DNA of 6,451 nucleotides from an uncultured Clostridia bacterium (GTDB taxonomy: Bacteria > Bacillota > Clostridia > Oscillospirales > Acutalibacteraceae), in the NCBI GenBank assembly GCA_947168785.1, contig CAMVNL010000146.1:1-6451 (forward strand), read 5' to 3'. Within the stretch, counting starts at the first letter, position 1; every line of letters starts with the position of its first letter. The notes beneath the pieces were generated by a model. It was not told the origin of the DNA, did no database searches, and saw only the letters and a program-made list of their open reading frames with translations. A program made the translations under genes and the position numbers. This document shows positions 1 through 6,366 of the stretch, one piece after another.

Positions 1-455
1 GGGCCTTCCGCGCCGACGGTCCCGGTGGGGACAAAGCCCGCGCGGGAGAGCACTCTCTGCGAAGCGGCGTTGTCCGGTTCGGTCTCCGCCTCCACCCGGG
101 TCACGCCCGGCTGCGCCAGCGCCCAGGCGCAGACCGCTTTCACGGCCTCCGTCATATAGCCCTTGCCGCAGCAGCCGCCGCGCAGGCCGTAGCCGATCTC
201 GACCGCGCCGTCGGGGCCTTTTCCTTTGAAGGAGAGGTCGCCGACGGCCGTCCCGGGCATATCCTTGCGCTCTATGAACCACACCGCGTACCAGACCCGG
301 TCCGCCGGGTGGTCGAGGCAGCCCCGCAGCATTTCTCCGTAGGCCTGCTTCAATTCCTCGTCTGCTTCTCCGTCGATCAGCCGCCGCATGGCGTCGTCCC
401 CGATGGGGTACAGCCTCAGCCGCTCGGTTTCAACGGCAATGCCGTCAGTCGTCAT
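1..455 (-). CDS. GNAT-family N-acetyltransferase (RimJ/RimL-like), 3' end cut by window edge
   Basis: Probable cytoplasmic acetyl-CoA-dependent N-acetyltransferase of the Acetyltransf_3 (RimJ/RimL) type; the acceptor cannot be told from sequence. The visible 151 residues begin MTTDGIAVETERLRLYPI, and the ETERLRL strand is the usual opening of this family. Residues 85-104 (VEIGYGL, then CCGKGYMTEA) match the acetyl-CoA pyrophosphate-binding loop, often WGKGYATEA in relatives. Residues 121-141 (VEAETEPDNAASQRVL, then RAGF) match the conserved 'N..S..vleKlGF' segment. Only the last strands should be missing, since family members are usually about 170-190 residues. An in-frame ATG at 479 would overlap the upstream stop by one base but has no ribosome site; the ATG at 455 has a good one and fits the family start better. 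It is the last visible gene of the operon, 23 bases after the phosphoesterase stop. Confidence 0.88.
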   Translation of the reverse strand, partial: MTTDGIAVETERLRLYPIGDDAMRRLIDGEADEELKQAYGEMLRGCLDHPADRVWYAVWFIERKDMPGTAVGDLSFKGKGPDGAVEIGYGLRGGCCGKGYMTEAVKAVCAWALAQPGVTRVEAETEPDNAASQRVLSRAGFVPTGTVGAEG

Positions 456-463
456 AACGATGG

Positions 464-470
464 TCCCTTC
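464..470 (-). promoter_or_regulatory. Ribosome binding site deciding the GNAT start
   Basis: The minus strand reads GAAGGGA, ending 8 bases before the ATG at 455. No comparable purine stretch precedes the alternative ATG at 479, which directly abuts the upstream stop codon. This favours the shorter protein, although translational coupling from the upstream stop cannot be excluded. Confidence 0.6.
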
Positions 471-478
471 TTTGCGCA

Positions 479-2058
479 TCAAGCGGCGAAAAATCCGCGG
501 AAAAACTCAAAAACCTGCCGCAGGAACCGGGCGATGCGCTGCCAGAGGTGCGAACCGCTGCGCTCATAGCCGTGCAGCGTCACGTCGTTGTCGCCGGGGG
601 CCTTGTCCACGAAGATGCCCGTCAGGATCTTATCCAGGGCGGAACGGGTGAAAATATTGTTGATCCCCTTCAGCCCCAGGAGCGATGCGACCTTGCTGCT
701 GAGGACCGCTTTGACGGCGGGGCTTTCGTTGGCGAGCTTTGTCGCAAACAGGGCGTAAGCCGCGTCAAGGAAGAGCTTGCCCTCTTTGCTGTTGCCGCCG
801 CAGTCCTCGTCGCCCCGCACGAAGGCGGCAAAGAAGGCGGTGATCAGGTCGCCAACGGTCTCATAATCGCTGGCGGGCAGGGTATAGCCCAGCGCCTTCG
901 CCATGCTTTCCACGGTATCCCCCTCGCCGTAGAGGGGCACCAGCACCTCCGGCAGGATCTTTTTGACCGCCTTGGCGGCCAGGGAGTCCGCCTCCAGCCC
1001 CAGCGTGTCGATCAGCTTTTCCGCGCTGACGAAGTTTTTCACGTAGTCCTCGATCAGCGAATCCCCGAGGCAGCCGTAGCCGTAACCGGCGGGGTCGTTC
1101 GCGATCATCTCTTTCTGCTCGTCGCTGTAGCCGGGCACGATGTTGGCAACGTCAAGGGATTCAATGGCGCGGCTTTCGATTTTTACGGCCCGGTCGGTGA
1201 AGGTCACGGCCCGGTAGGTGAGGGGATAGCAGGCCAGCGACGCGGTGGTCACGTCGTAGACGGTATTCACGCCCTCATATTTGGCGATATCGCTTACGTG
1301 CAGGTGACCGGTGAAAGTGACGCGGATGTTCCACTCGTCAAATTTCCGGCAGATCTCCTGATAGTTGTCGAGAATATAGAAATCGTCGATCTTCTGTCCA
1401 TGATGTGGTGGTGCATCATGGCGACGATCTTTTTGCCGTCCTTTTTTGCGGCGTTGACCTGCGTTTCGATCCATGCCAGCAGTTCGTCGGAGATGGCGCC
1501 TCCGCCGTGGCCGTTCCACTTGTTGGAGTTGACGGCCAGCAGCCGGTAACCGTTTTTCAGGTCTGCGGTGTAGGAGGAAGTGGCTTCGTCAATGGCCAGC
1601 GCCTCGTCGTAGCCGAACTGGCGGTAGGTCTCACGGAACTGTACGTGGTCGGAGGCGTATTCCGGTACGTTGTCCATCATGTCCACGTCGTGGTTGCCGT
1701 CGATGACGTAGACCTGCTTGCCCGACTCGGCTTCAAAATCCGCCAGCATACCGGCAAAGATGCGGGAATCCTCGGGGCTGCCGCTGTCGGTCAGGTCACC
1801 GGAAATGAACACGTAGTCCGCGTCGGAGGCGGCGGCATCTTCAAAAAACCGGTCTACGATCAGGGGGGTGAGGGAGGTCATCTGGCCAAGGGAATCCCGG
1901 GGACGGAAGAACCCGTCGGAGCTGACGCTGCCCACGTTCCGCCAGTGGATATCGGAGGTGACGAGCACCTTCATGGGCGCTTCTTCCGCTGCCGCGCAGA
2001 GAGAGAACGTCCCGAAGACGATGCAGAGGGTCAGAAGGATGCTGATGGCTTTTTTCAT
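479..2058 (-). pseudogene. Exported calcineurin-like metallophosphoesterase, broken by a one-base frameshift
   Basis: Metal-dependent phosphoesterase of the calcineurin-like superfamily; substrate unknown. Residues 1-24 form a signal peptide (lysines, hydrophobic core, likely signal peptidase I site after AAA), so the product would act outside the membrane. Metal-binding motifs appear in order: DIH at 36-38, GDLTD at 87-91, GNHD at 121-124, a histidine cluster MMHHH at 214-218, then GHLH. The first four are in one frame, but GHLH and the roughly 300-residue C-terminal part lie in another. The switch is near 1396-1402, just after HHHIM. The span is 1580 bases; restoring one missing base gives 1581, exactly 526 codons plus stop, with GHLH at about 251-254. 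The start at 2058 has AAGGAG 9 bases upstream. The C-terminal domain is not recognised. It may be a real pseudogene or a sequencing/assembly error. As it stands, the N-terminal frame would end near 1294 without GHLH. Confidence 0.85.
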
Positions 2059-2086
2059 GGCTTTCTTCTCCTTTTTTTTCTCTCGC

Positions 2087-2623
2087 TTATTCCGCGATAA
2101 TCTCCAGCCCCGGGCGGTGTTCCCGCAGCCAGGGCAGGATCTCGTTTTCATATTTACGGATGACGGAGATCACGATGCCCGTCTGCTGGGATGTCACGAA
2201 GTAAACGCCCTCTTTCAGAATGCGGACGAAGACGATCCCGTCCCAGCTGACGCGCAGCTCCTGGGTGTTCTCCTTGTTAAGGGTGACGCCGTACTCGTCA
2301 AGCGTCAATGTGGACGTGCGGGGATCCGCCAGCATGGTTTTCTTAAGTTTGTTCAGCCGGAAGACGTAGGCGCCCAGCAGCACTATGAGGAAAATCATGG
2401 TGACCAGTGCGATTTTTTCCCCCGTACCCGCGTCGAACAGGCAGATGGAGACCACGTCCAGCAGGAGGATCATGGCGCAGATAATCAGCAGGACGGTATA
2501 TTCCTTGAAATAGTTTTTGATTTTGCGGCGCGGTTTTTTCAGAAGATACCTGTACTGCGAGATCACGTTGATGACTTCCCTGTAAAACCGGTCGCTGCCT
2601 TTTTCCTTGATTTCAATGGTCAT
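2087..2623 (-). CDS. YcxB-like two-helix membrane protein
   Basis: Predicted 178-residue integral membrane protein of unknown function. After a basic stretch at about 29-40 (KKPRRKIKNYFK), there are two hydrophobic helices at about 43-63 and 70-88. A soluble domain of about 75 residues follows (TLTLDEYGVTL, then LRVSWDGIVFVRILKEGVYF). This layout, two helices then a compact beta domain with a W/YD.I motif, is that of the YcxB-like family common in Bacillota. I recognise the architecture rather than a close homologue. The basic loop before the first helix suggests a cytoplasmic N-terminus. The ORF extends in frame to an ATG at 2701 that would overlap the peptidase stop, but the ATG at 2623 has a much better ribosome site. 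It lies 67 bases after the peptidase gene and 28 before the phosphoesterase, so it is probably cotranscribed with both. Confidence 0.8.
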   Translation of the reverse strand: MTIEIKEKGSDRFYREVINVISQYRYLLKKPRRKIKNYFKEYTVLLIICAMILLLDVVSICLFDAGTGEKIALVTMIFLIVLLGAYVFRLNKLKKTMLADPRTSTLTLDEYGVTLNKENTQELRVSWDGIVFVRILKEGVYFVTSQQTGIVISVIRKYENEILPWLREHRPGLEIIAE

Positions 2624-2630
2624 GGCGTTG

Positions 2631-2637
2631 CTCCCTT
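2631..2637 (-). promoter_or_regulatory. Ribosome binding site deciding the YcxB-like start
   Basis: The minus strand reads AAGGGAG, ending 7 bases before the ATG at 2623. The stretch upstream to the in-frame ATG at 2701 encodes a lysine-rich, low-complexity leader and is very A-rich, as expected for an intergenic ribosome-loading region. Confidence 0.65.
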
Positions 2638-2690
2638 TTTGATCTTTAAGTTTTTTTTCGTAAAAATGAAAGTTTTCGGTCAAGCCTTTT

Positions 2691-3719
2691 TTATCCGTCA
2701 AAACGGATCGTCTGTTGTACTGCGTCCACCACGGCGTTCACGCCGAATGGGATGATGCACCGGGGCGTCGCGTGACCGATATTCAGGTTGCAGACGATGG
2801 GAAGGTCCGGGGTGCCGATGATTTCTTTCAGCGCCGTTTTATATTCCGCCGCATAGGTTTCATCCATGGGCTTGCCAACCAGCACGCCTGAGACGGCGTT
2901 GAACACGCCCGCCTTCTTCAGGAACCCCAGCGCCCGGCGGTACTTTTCGGGGGAGGGCTTTTCCTCGCTGGATTCCAGCAACAGGATGCGTCCTTTCCAG
3001 TCCTCCGCCGACGGGAACAGCCCGTACCGCTTGCACAGTTCCGGCATGTCCGCGTAACGGCAGCCGTCGAACATATCATAGATGGAATCGATGCACCCGC
3101 CGAGGATCTTTCCGCTGAACACGGCCGGTCCCTGCAGCAGTTCCAATCCGCGGTCCGGGTGGGAAACCGGCGGCACGCCCACCTGATCCGGGGCGAACCG
3201 CGTCCGCTCCTCATACCACACGTCGCTGGGCGTGACCTGGCGGATGGTCCCGGTGGTGATAAGCTCCTCAAAATACCGGCGGGTGTAGGGCAGCATCTCC
3301 CCGCTCAGCTCGCACAGGTCCGATAGGAACGCCTGCCCGTAGAATGTGCGCAGCCCCACCTTATGGAGCATCAGATGGTTGATTGTCGTGTCGGAAAAAC
3401 CGAGGAACACCTTGTCCGTGACCGCTTCTGCCAGTTCGTTGTGGTCAAACAGATAGGGCAGCAGCCGGTAGGTATCGTCCCCGCCGATGGCGCAGAGGAT
3501 CATGTCGGTTTTCGGGTCGCGGAACGCTTCCAGCAGATCCTGCGCCCGCTTTTCCGGGTGTTCTTTGACGTAATCAAGCCCTTTGAGGGCGTGGGGCATG
3601 AACCGCACGTTCAGCCCGTATTCCTTCAGCCTCCGCAGTCCGATCTCCACCTCGAACCCGACGGATTCTTCGCCGAGAATCCCGCTGGACAGGCTGACGA
3701 TGGACACATTCTTTATCAT
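2691..3719 (-). CDS. S66-family serine peptidase (LD-carboxypeptidase / MccF-like)
   Basis: A 342-residue S66 peptidase. Family members either cut the L,D bond of murein tetrapeptides in cell-wall recycling (LdcA) or cleave peptidyl-nucleotide antibiotics such as processed microcin C7 (MccF). The catalytic triad is visible: nucleophile Ser109 in GFSDTT, Glu249 in ILLLESSEE, and His316 in NIGHATPR. Other family landmarks are the N-terminal IVSLSSG strand and AIGGDDTYRLLPYL at 77-90. The length, the LESSEEKPSPE segment and the insertion at 165-200 rich in P and W resemble the MccF-like branch more than short LdcA, but this is a judgement from memory. No signal peptide is present, so it is cytoplasmic. 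The ATG at 3719 has AAGGA 6 bases upstream. It is the first gene of the apparent four-gene operon. No convincing promoter was found in the 99 bases before it, so read-through from fic is possible. Confidence 0.9.
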   Translation of the reverse strand: MIKNVSIVSLSSGILGEESVGFEVEIGLRRLKEYGLNVRFMPHALKGLDYVKEHPEKRAQDLLEAFRDPKTDMILCAIGGDDTYRLLPYLFDHNELAEAVTDKVFLGFSDTTINHLMLHKVGLRTFYGQAFLSDLCELSGEMLPYTRRYFEELITTGTIRQVTPSDVWYEERTRFAPDQVGVPPVSHPDRGLELLQGPAVFSGKILGGCIDSIYDMFDGCRYADMPELCKRYGLFPSAEDWKGRILLLESSEEKPSPEKYRRALGFLKKAGVFNAVSGVLVGKPMDETYAAEYKTALKEIIGTPDLPIVCNLNIGHATPRCIIPFGVNAVVDAVQQTIRFDG

Positions 3720-3757
3720 TATCTATCCTTCTCTTATCCCATTTCAAAATGGTGACG

Positions 3758-3782
3758 TGCCTGAAAGATTTTTTTTCAGGCA
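3758..3782. other. Perfect 9-bp stem-loop between fic and the S66 peptidase gene
   Basis: TGCCTGAAA at 3758-3766 pairs perfectly with TTTCAGGCA at 3774-3782 across a 7-base loop (GATTTTT on plus, AAAAATC on minus). It lies about 36 bases after the fic stop on the transcribed strand. No run of T follows the stem on either strand, so it is not a textbook intrinsic terminator. It could attenuate read-through, protect the 3' end of the fic transcript, or bind a protein. A smaller palindrome (CCATT, TCAA, AATGG) sits next to it at 3739-3752. Confidence 0.5.
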
Positions 3783-3818
3783 TGAAACGAAGCTGCGTAT
3801 CAAGCGCTGTTTATGTCC

Positions 3819-4712
3819 TTATTCCTGCAGCATCTTCAGGTAGGCGTCCAGCCTTGCGTTGATATAACCGGCGAACAGGTTCTCCATCGCGGAAAGGTCG
3901 TGCTTGACGTGATAGGCGTCGAAGGCGTTGTAATACGCGATCCTGTCCGTAAACTTGATATCGATGGGTGGGAGGCCCGCTTTCATCAGTTCCAGATTCA
4001 CGATCAGTCTGCCTGTCCGCCCGTTGCCGTCGATAAAGGGATGGATGCCCTCAAACTCGAGATGAAAACGCGCCAGCTTCGTCACGATGTGATCCTCGCT
4101 TGCGGAGTAGTCGAGCAGAAGCCGTTCCATCTTCGGCTCGATGAGATACGGCTGTACGGGTTCGTGATAAGCGCCCATAATGCGGACGGGAACTCTTCTG
4201 TAAACGCCCCGGTCGTCCTTTTTATCGGCAAGGACAAGATAATGGATCTGCTTGATGACGCTTTCCGTCAGCGGCGCGTTTTCTTTTACAAGCTCCCTGA
4301 CATAATTGAACGCTTCCTTGTGACCGACAGCCTCCAGATGATCCTTCAGCGGCTTTTGATCGATCGTCAGTCCCCGGAGAACCAGGTCGGTCTCCCGGAG
4401 CGTCAGTGTGTTGCCCTCGATGGCGTTGGAGTTGTAAGTGTATTCGACAGTAAATTCTTCGTTCAGTCGTTCCAGTTCGCCTTCGGTCAAAGGTCTTCTG
4501 CTGTTCAGCTCCGCTTTCTTGCGGTCGATTTGGGAGAGGATGCTTTCCTTCGATTTGAACCTTCCGTCGGCGGGCTTTCTTGCGTCGATCGGAATCTTCC
4601 AGCCGCGGCCTTCCCGGTATGCGCCGGAAATTTTGCCCTCGACGCAAAGCACCCGGATTCTTCTGTCTGAAACGCCCCATTTTTCGGCGGCCTCTTTGAC
4701 TGTCATATACAT
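3819..4712 (-). CDS. HTH-Fic protein: class II (self-inhibited) Fic-domain adenylyltransferase
   Basis: A 297-residue Fic protein that by family would transfer AMP (or another nucleotide moiety) to a hydroxyl side chain of a target protein. The core motif HPFIDGNGRTGR at 224-235 is complete, with catalytic His224, Asp228 and both arginines. The inhibitory motif SNAIEG at 95-100 matches (S/T)xxxE(G/N), with Glu99 expected to block ATP binding. It lies N-terminal to the Fic core, which makes this class II. Residues 3-46 (TVKEAAEKWGVSDRRIRVLCVEGKIS, then GRGWKIP) form a MerR/excisionase-type winged helix, so the protein probably binds DNA. The flap region is RVPVRIMGAYHEP at 173-185. No antitoxin gene is adjacent, as expected when inhibition is internal. 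The ATG at 4712 has GGAGGG 8 bases upstream; Met3 is a weaker alternative. A promoter and direct repeats lie directly upstream, so autoregulation is plausible. The target is unknown. Confidence 0.93.
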   Translation of the reverse strand: MYMTVKEAAEKWGVSDRRIRVLCVEGKISGAYREGRGWKIPIDARKPADGRFKSKESILSQIDRKKAELNSRRPLTEGELERLNEEFTVEYTYNSNAIEGNTLTLRETDLVLRGLTIDQKPLKDHLEAVGHKEAFNYVRELVKENAPLTESVIKQIHYLVLADKKDDRGVYRRVPVRIMGAYHEPVQPYLIEPKMERLLLDYSASEDHIVTKLARFHLEFEGIHPFIDGNGRTGRLIVNLELMKAGLPPIDIKFTDRIAYYNAFDAYHVKHDLSAMENLFAGYINARLDAYLKMLQE

Positions 4713-4739
4713 AAGCCATTCCCTCCAATCGGATATTAT

Positions 4740-4768
4740 ATTATACCGCAGTATCGGAACAATAGCAA
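4740..4768 (-). promoter_or_regulatory. Probable sigma-A-type promoter of fic
   Basis: On the minus strand, TTGCTA (4768-4763) and TATAAT (4745-4740) are separated by exactly 17 bases. The -10 is a perfect consensus match and the -35 matches at 4 of 6. A second overlapping TATAAT at 4740-4735 is less well spaced. Transcription would start near 4733, giving a leader of about 20 bases that contains the GGAGGG ribosome site at 4726-4721. Confidence 0.7.
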
Positions 4769-4829
4769 GGCTTTCGGAATAATAAATGATCCATTAGCGG
4801 AATAATACAAGGCTGTTGTCGGAACAGCT
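4755..4829. repeat. Four CGGAA-type direct repeats at 20-23 base spacing upstream of fic
   Basis: Plus-strand repeats begin at 4755 (CGGAACAATAGCAAGGCT), 4775 (CGGAATAATAAATG), 4798 (CGGAATAATACAAGGCTG) and 4820 (CGGAACAGCTG). Starts are 20, 23 and 22 bases apart, about two DNA turns, which would put bound proteins on the same face. The second and third share 10 identical bases; the first and third match over about 17 positions with one substitution and one gap. The first unit contains the fic -35 box. A weaker related sequence (CGGATATTAT) begins at 4730 near the start site. The arrangement looks like an operator array, possibly bound by the HTH of the Fic protein itself, or a decayed tandem duplication. 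Confidence 0.6.
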
Positions 4830-4974
4830 GCCCCTTGAACTAACTCGCTGCCCTGCCGCCGGATGATTTGCCTTGTTGTTTTACATTCCTGCATTTTCGG
4901 TGGGAAGGATTGATGTTTTGACCCCATCGTCAGGATCATGCCTGAAAAGCCTATTCCGTCGAATTCATCATTCT

Positions 4975-5721
4975 TCACTCGCTTTGCATAGGATGAAATA
5001 CCGGCGTCCCATTTTCAAGCTCAATCGAGCCGACACATGATCTGATAGCATAAGAGAGATCAACAAGACTGTTGCCGCTTTGAATCTCCGCCGAATATAT
5101 AACGTAGGAGATGGTTTTTTCTTCTGGGTTGCCCGTATCTGAGGACGGTGATTGCATTGCTACAAACCAATCATTTCCCGGATCTGAGTTGTTAAACTCC
5201 ATTGATGAGCAGATGACCGTCGATCGTTTTGTTTTTACGTTAAAAACGGATATTTCGGAACGATGTATACCCGATCCCCATGAAGAAGCAATCAGCAAAT
5301 CCATTGTTCCATCCGCATCATAATCCCAGGGGACGGCATTGAAAAAACCATATCCACCGAAAGAAGTGCAGATTTCAAAGACTTCACCATCTATCAATGC
5401 AAGCGATACACATGAATCGCTGAACTTGAATATTTTGATATCTGTACTCATTGACACGGCGCTTGGCGTAACATTATAACAATGTTCTTCATCAAAGTCA
5501 TAGCCGGAGAGCAGTTCTTCGCCTTTAACAGACCCTAAAATGGACATAAACTCCGTGACATATTCCTTGGAATGCTCTGTATGCATTCTCTCCTGCATAT
5601 TTATCCCGGATAGTTCAGACTCCGAATCCTTTATTACCGTTTCATTGCCGACAGACGAGCATGACGTAAAGACCATGCAAAGGAAAAATATAAAAAAGAA
5701 TGTAGCATAAATTCTTTTCAC
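4975..5721 (-). CDS. Putative lipoprotein with a DxDxDG calcium-binding-type loop
   Basis: A 248-residue predicted surface lipoprotein of unknown function. The N-terminus (MKRIYATFFFIFFLCMVF, then TSCSS) is a lipoprotein signal peptide; Cys21 would be lipidated, although Phe at -3 is not the best lipobox residue. A polar linker follows to about residue 45. Residues 133-141 read DYDADGTMD, then LLIASSWGSG, a DxDxDGxxD calcium-binding loop of the FG-GAP/VCBS or EF-hand-like kind, present once only. That suggests a small beta-rich extracellular domain. The start is GTG at 5721, preceded by AAAGGAA with 8 bases between; the nearby ATG at 5724 is out of frame and stops at once. Codon use and base composition are AT-richer than in the genes to the left. 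No promoter was clear in the 151 bases upstream, so read-through from the 147-residue gene is possible. Confidence 0.75.
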   Translation of the reverse strand: MKRIYATFFFIFFLCMVFTSCSSVGNETVIKDSESELSGINMQERMHTEHSKEYVTEFMSILGSVKGEELLSGYDFDEEHCYNVTPSAVSMSTDIKIFKFSDSCVSLALIDGEVFEICTSFGGYGFFNAVPWDYDADGTMDLLIASSWGSGIHRSEISVFNVKTKRSTVICSSMEFNNSDPGNDWFVAMQSPSSDTGNPEEKTISYVIYSAEIQSGNSLVDLSYAIRSCVGSIELENGTPVFHPMQSE

Positions 5722-5725
5722 TTCA

Positions 5726-5809
5726 TCAGTTCCTTTCGCTTTTTGTCATCAATACGACCGTCTCCACATGCCTTGGGACAATAGCGTGAATAAAAACGCC
5801 GTTATCTAC
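5726..5809 (-). pseudogene. Short remnant resembling the C-terminal tail of an RlmD/RumA-type rRNA uracil methyltransferase
   Basis: The minus strand reads in frame VDNGVFIHAIVPRHVETVVL, then MTKSERN and a stop at 5726-5728. The HVETVVLM segment followed by a polar end matches the usual C-terminus of RlmD/TrmA-family 23S rRNA uracil-C5 methyltransferases (typically ...HVE(T/S)VVLMS...). No catalytic part of the enzyme is present, so this is at most a detached tail. The stop overlaps the ribosome binding region of the lipoprotein gene. The match is short and recognised by eye. Confidence 0.42.
5747..5758 (-). repeat. Direct repeat copy A, 12-base core shared with 6381-6392
   Basis: The minus strand reads GTCGTATTGATG, encoding VVLM of the methyltransferase-like tail. 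It is identical to the copy at 6381-6392 and in the same orientation and frame. A 12-base match alone is expected about once by chance in a window this size; the shared reading frame and flanking peptide similarity are what make it notable. Confidence 0.5.
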
Positions 5810-5872
5810 TCTGCCCACACAACCCTCGGCGTCAGGAATATGCCGTTAACCAAACAAGATTGTGCCATCAAG

Positions 5873-6316
5873 TTAGCAAATCCATTCGAACTCAACACAA
5901 TCAATATCTGCATCCAGAATGATGTAACCATTTGAGAACAGCTTTGTGATTATGGAGCAGTAACCCACATTATGGTACAAATATTCAAATTTGAATTTAC
6001 CTTCGGGTAATTCAGTAAGGAAGCTGTTCTTAATTCGCTTATAGTGGCCGTCTATTGAGAACAATTTTGAAAGCAGCCTCATCGGCTTTACCCATTTATA
6101 AATAGAGAAATCATCTTTATCATAAGCAAAATGATACCTGACTATCAGCGATTTCGCCTCCGGCTTATAGTATTGAATTGAATCATGATATGATATGTCG
6201 TCTTCAAAAATAAACTCTATACACTGATCTTTCAGCTGGATCTTCTTAATGACGCAATCATGCGGAACAGGTATTGTAGGCAGCGATTCTCCATTCAGGA
6301 AGTATTTTTCTATCAT
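5873..6316 (-). CDS. Unrecognised 147-residue protein
   Basis: I do not recognise this protein. It starts MIEKYFLNGESLPTIPVPHD at an ATG (6316) with GAGGAG 5 bases upstream, and ends DCVEFEWIC. It has no signal peptide, membrane helix or known catalytic motif. It is rich in aromatic and charged residues in alternating patterns (IEFIFEDDISYHDSIQYY, KFKFEYLYHNVGY), suggesting a small soluble cytoplasmic beta-rich protein. Such single, AT-rich, orphan genes are often accessory cargo, for example immunity proteins of contact-dependent or polymorphic toxins, but no toxin is next to it and that role is only a guess. It lies between two methyltransferase-like tails that share a 12-base direct repeat, and it may carry its own promoter. 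Confidence 0.72.
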   Translation of the reverse strand: MIEKYFLNGESLPTIPVPHDCVIKKIQLKDQCIEFIFEDDISYHDSIQYYKPEAKSLIVRYHFAYDKDDFSIYKWVKPMRLLSKLFSIDGHYKRIKNSFLTELPEGKFKFEYLYHNVGYCSIITKLFSNGYIILDADIDCVEFEWIC

Positions 6317-6337
6317 GTATTCTCCTCGATTAAAGCT

Positions 6338-6366
6338 ATTCTAAATAACATCTATCCTGTAGTCAC
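6338..6366 (-). promoter_or_regulatory. Possible promoter of the 147-residue gene
   Basis: On the minus strand, GTGACT (6366-6361) and TAGAAT (6343-6338) are 17 bases apart, matching the consensus at 4 of 6 and 5 of 6 positions. The -35 overlaps the stop codon of the upstream methyltransferase-like tail. The spacing is ideal but both boxes are imperfect. Confidence 0.35.

Noticed and set aside
1425..1440. Possible programmed -1 frameshift site (C AAA AAG on the minus strand) joining the two phosphoesterase frames
   Set aside because: A slip there would reach the right frame but would replace the conserved VAMMHHH stretch, needed for metal binding, with unrelated sequence. The original frame stays family-like to about 1400, so a base loss near 1396-1402 explains the data better.
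548..1549. Long plus-strand open frame opposite the phosphoesterase (and similar ones opposite the peptidase and fic genes)
   Set aside because: These are antisense shadows of GC-rich or well-conserved minus-strand genes. Their translations show no domain motifs, while the minus-strand frames carry complete catalytic motifs.
2624..2690. TTGACC in the A-rich gap before the YcxB-like gene as an internal promoter
   Set aside because: No acceptable -10 box lies 16-18 bases downstream on the minus strand; the gap is better read as an intra-operon leader.
3773..4948. 12-base perfect inverted repeat (TTTTCAGGCATG at 3773-3784, CATGCCTGAAAA at 4937-4948) flanking fic, as for a small transposable unit
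   Set aside because: About one 12-base match is expected by chance in a window this long. The left copy is already explained by the stem-loop, there is no transposase, and there is no matching target duplication.
4736..4978. 80-codon minus-strand frame starting with GTG that overlaps the lipoprotein stop (GTGA)
   Set aside because: No ribosome binding site, no recognisable motif, and its 3' part runs through the fic promoter and the direct repeats. It is most likely a chance open frame; 4830-4974 otherwise shows nothing supportable.
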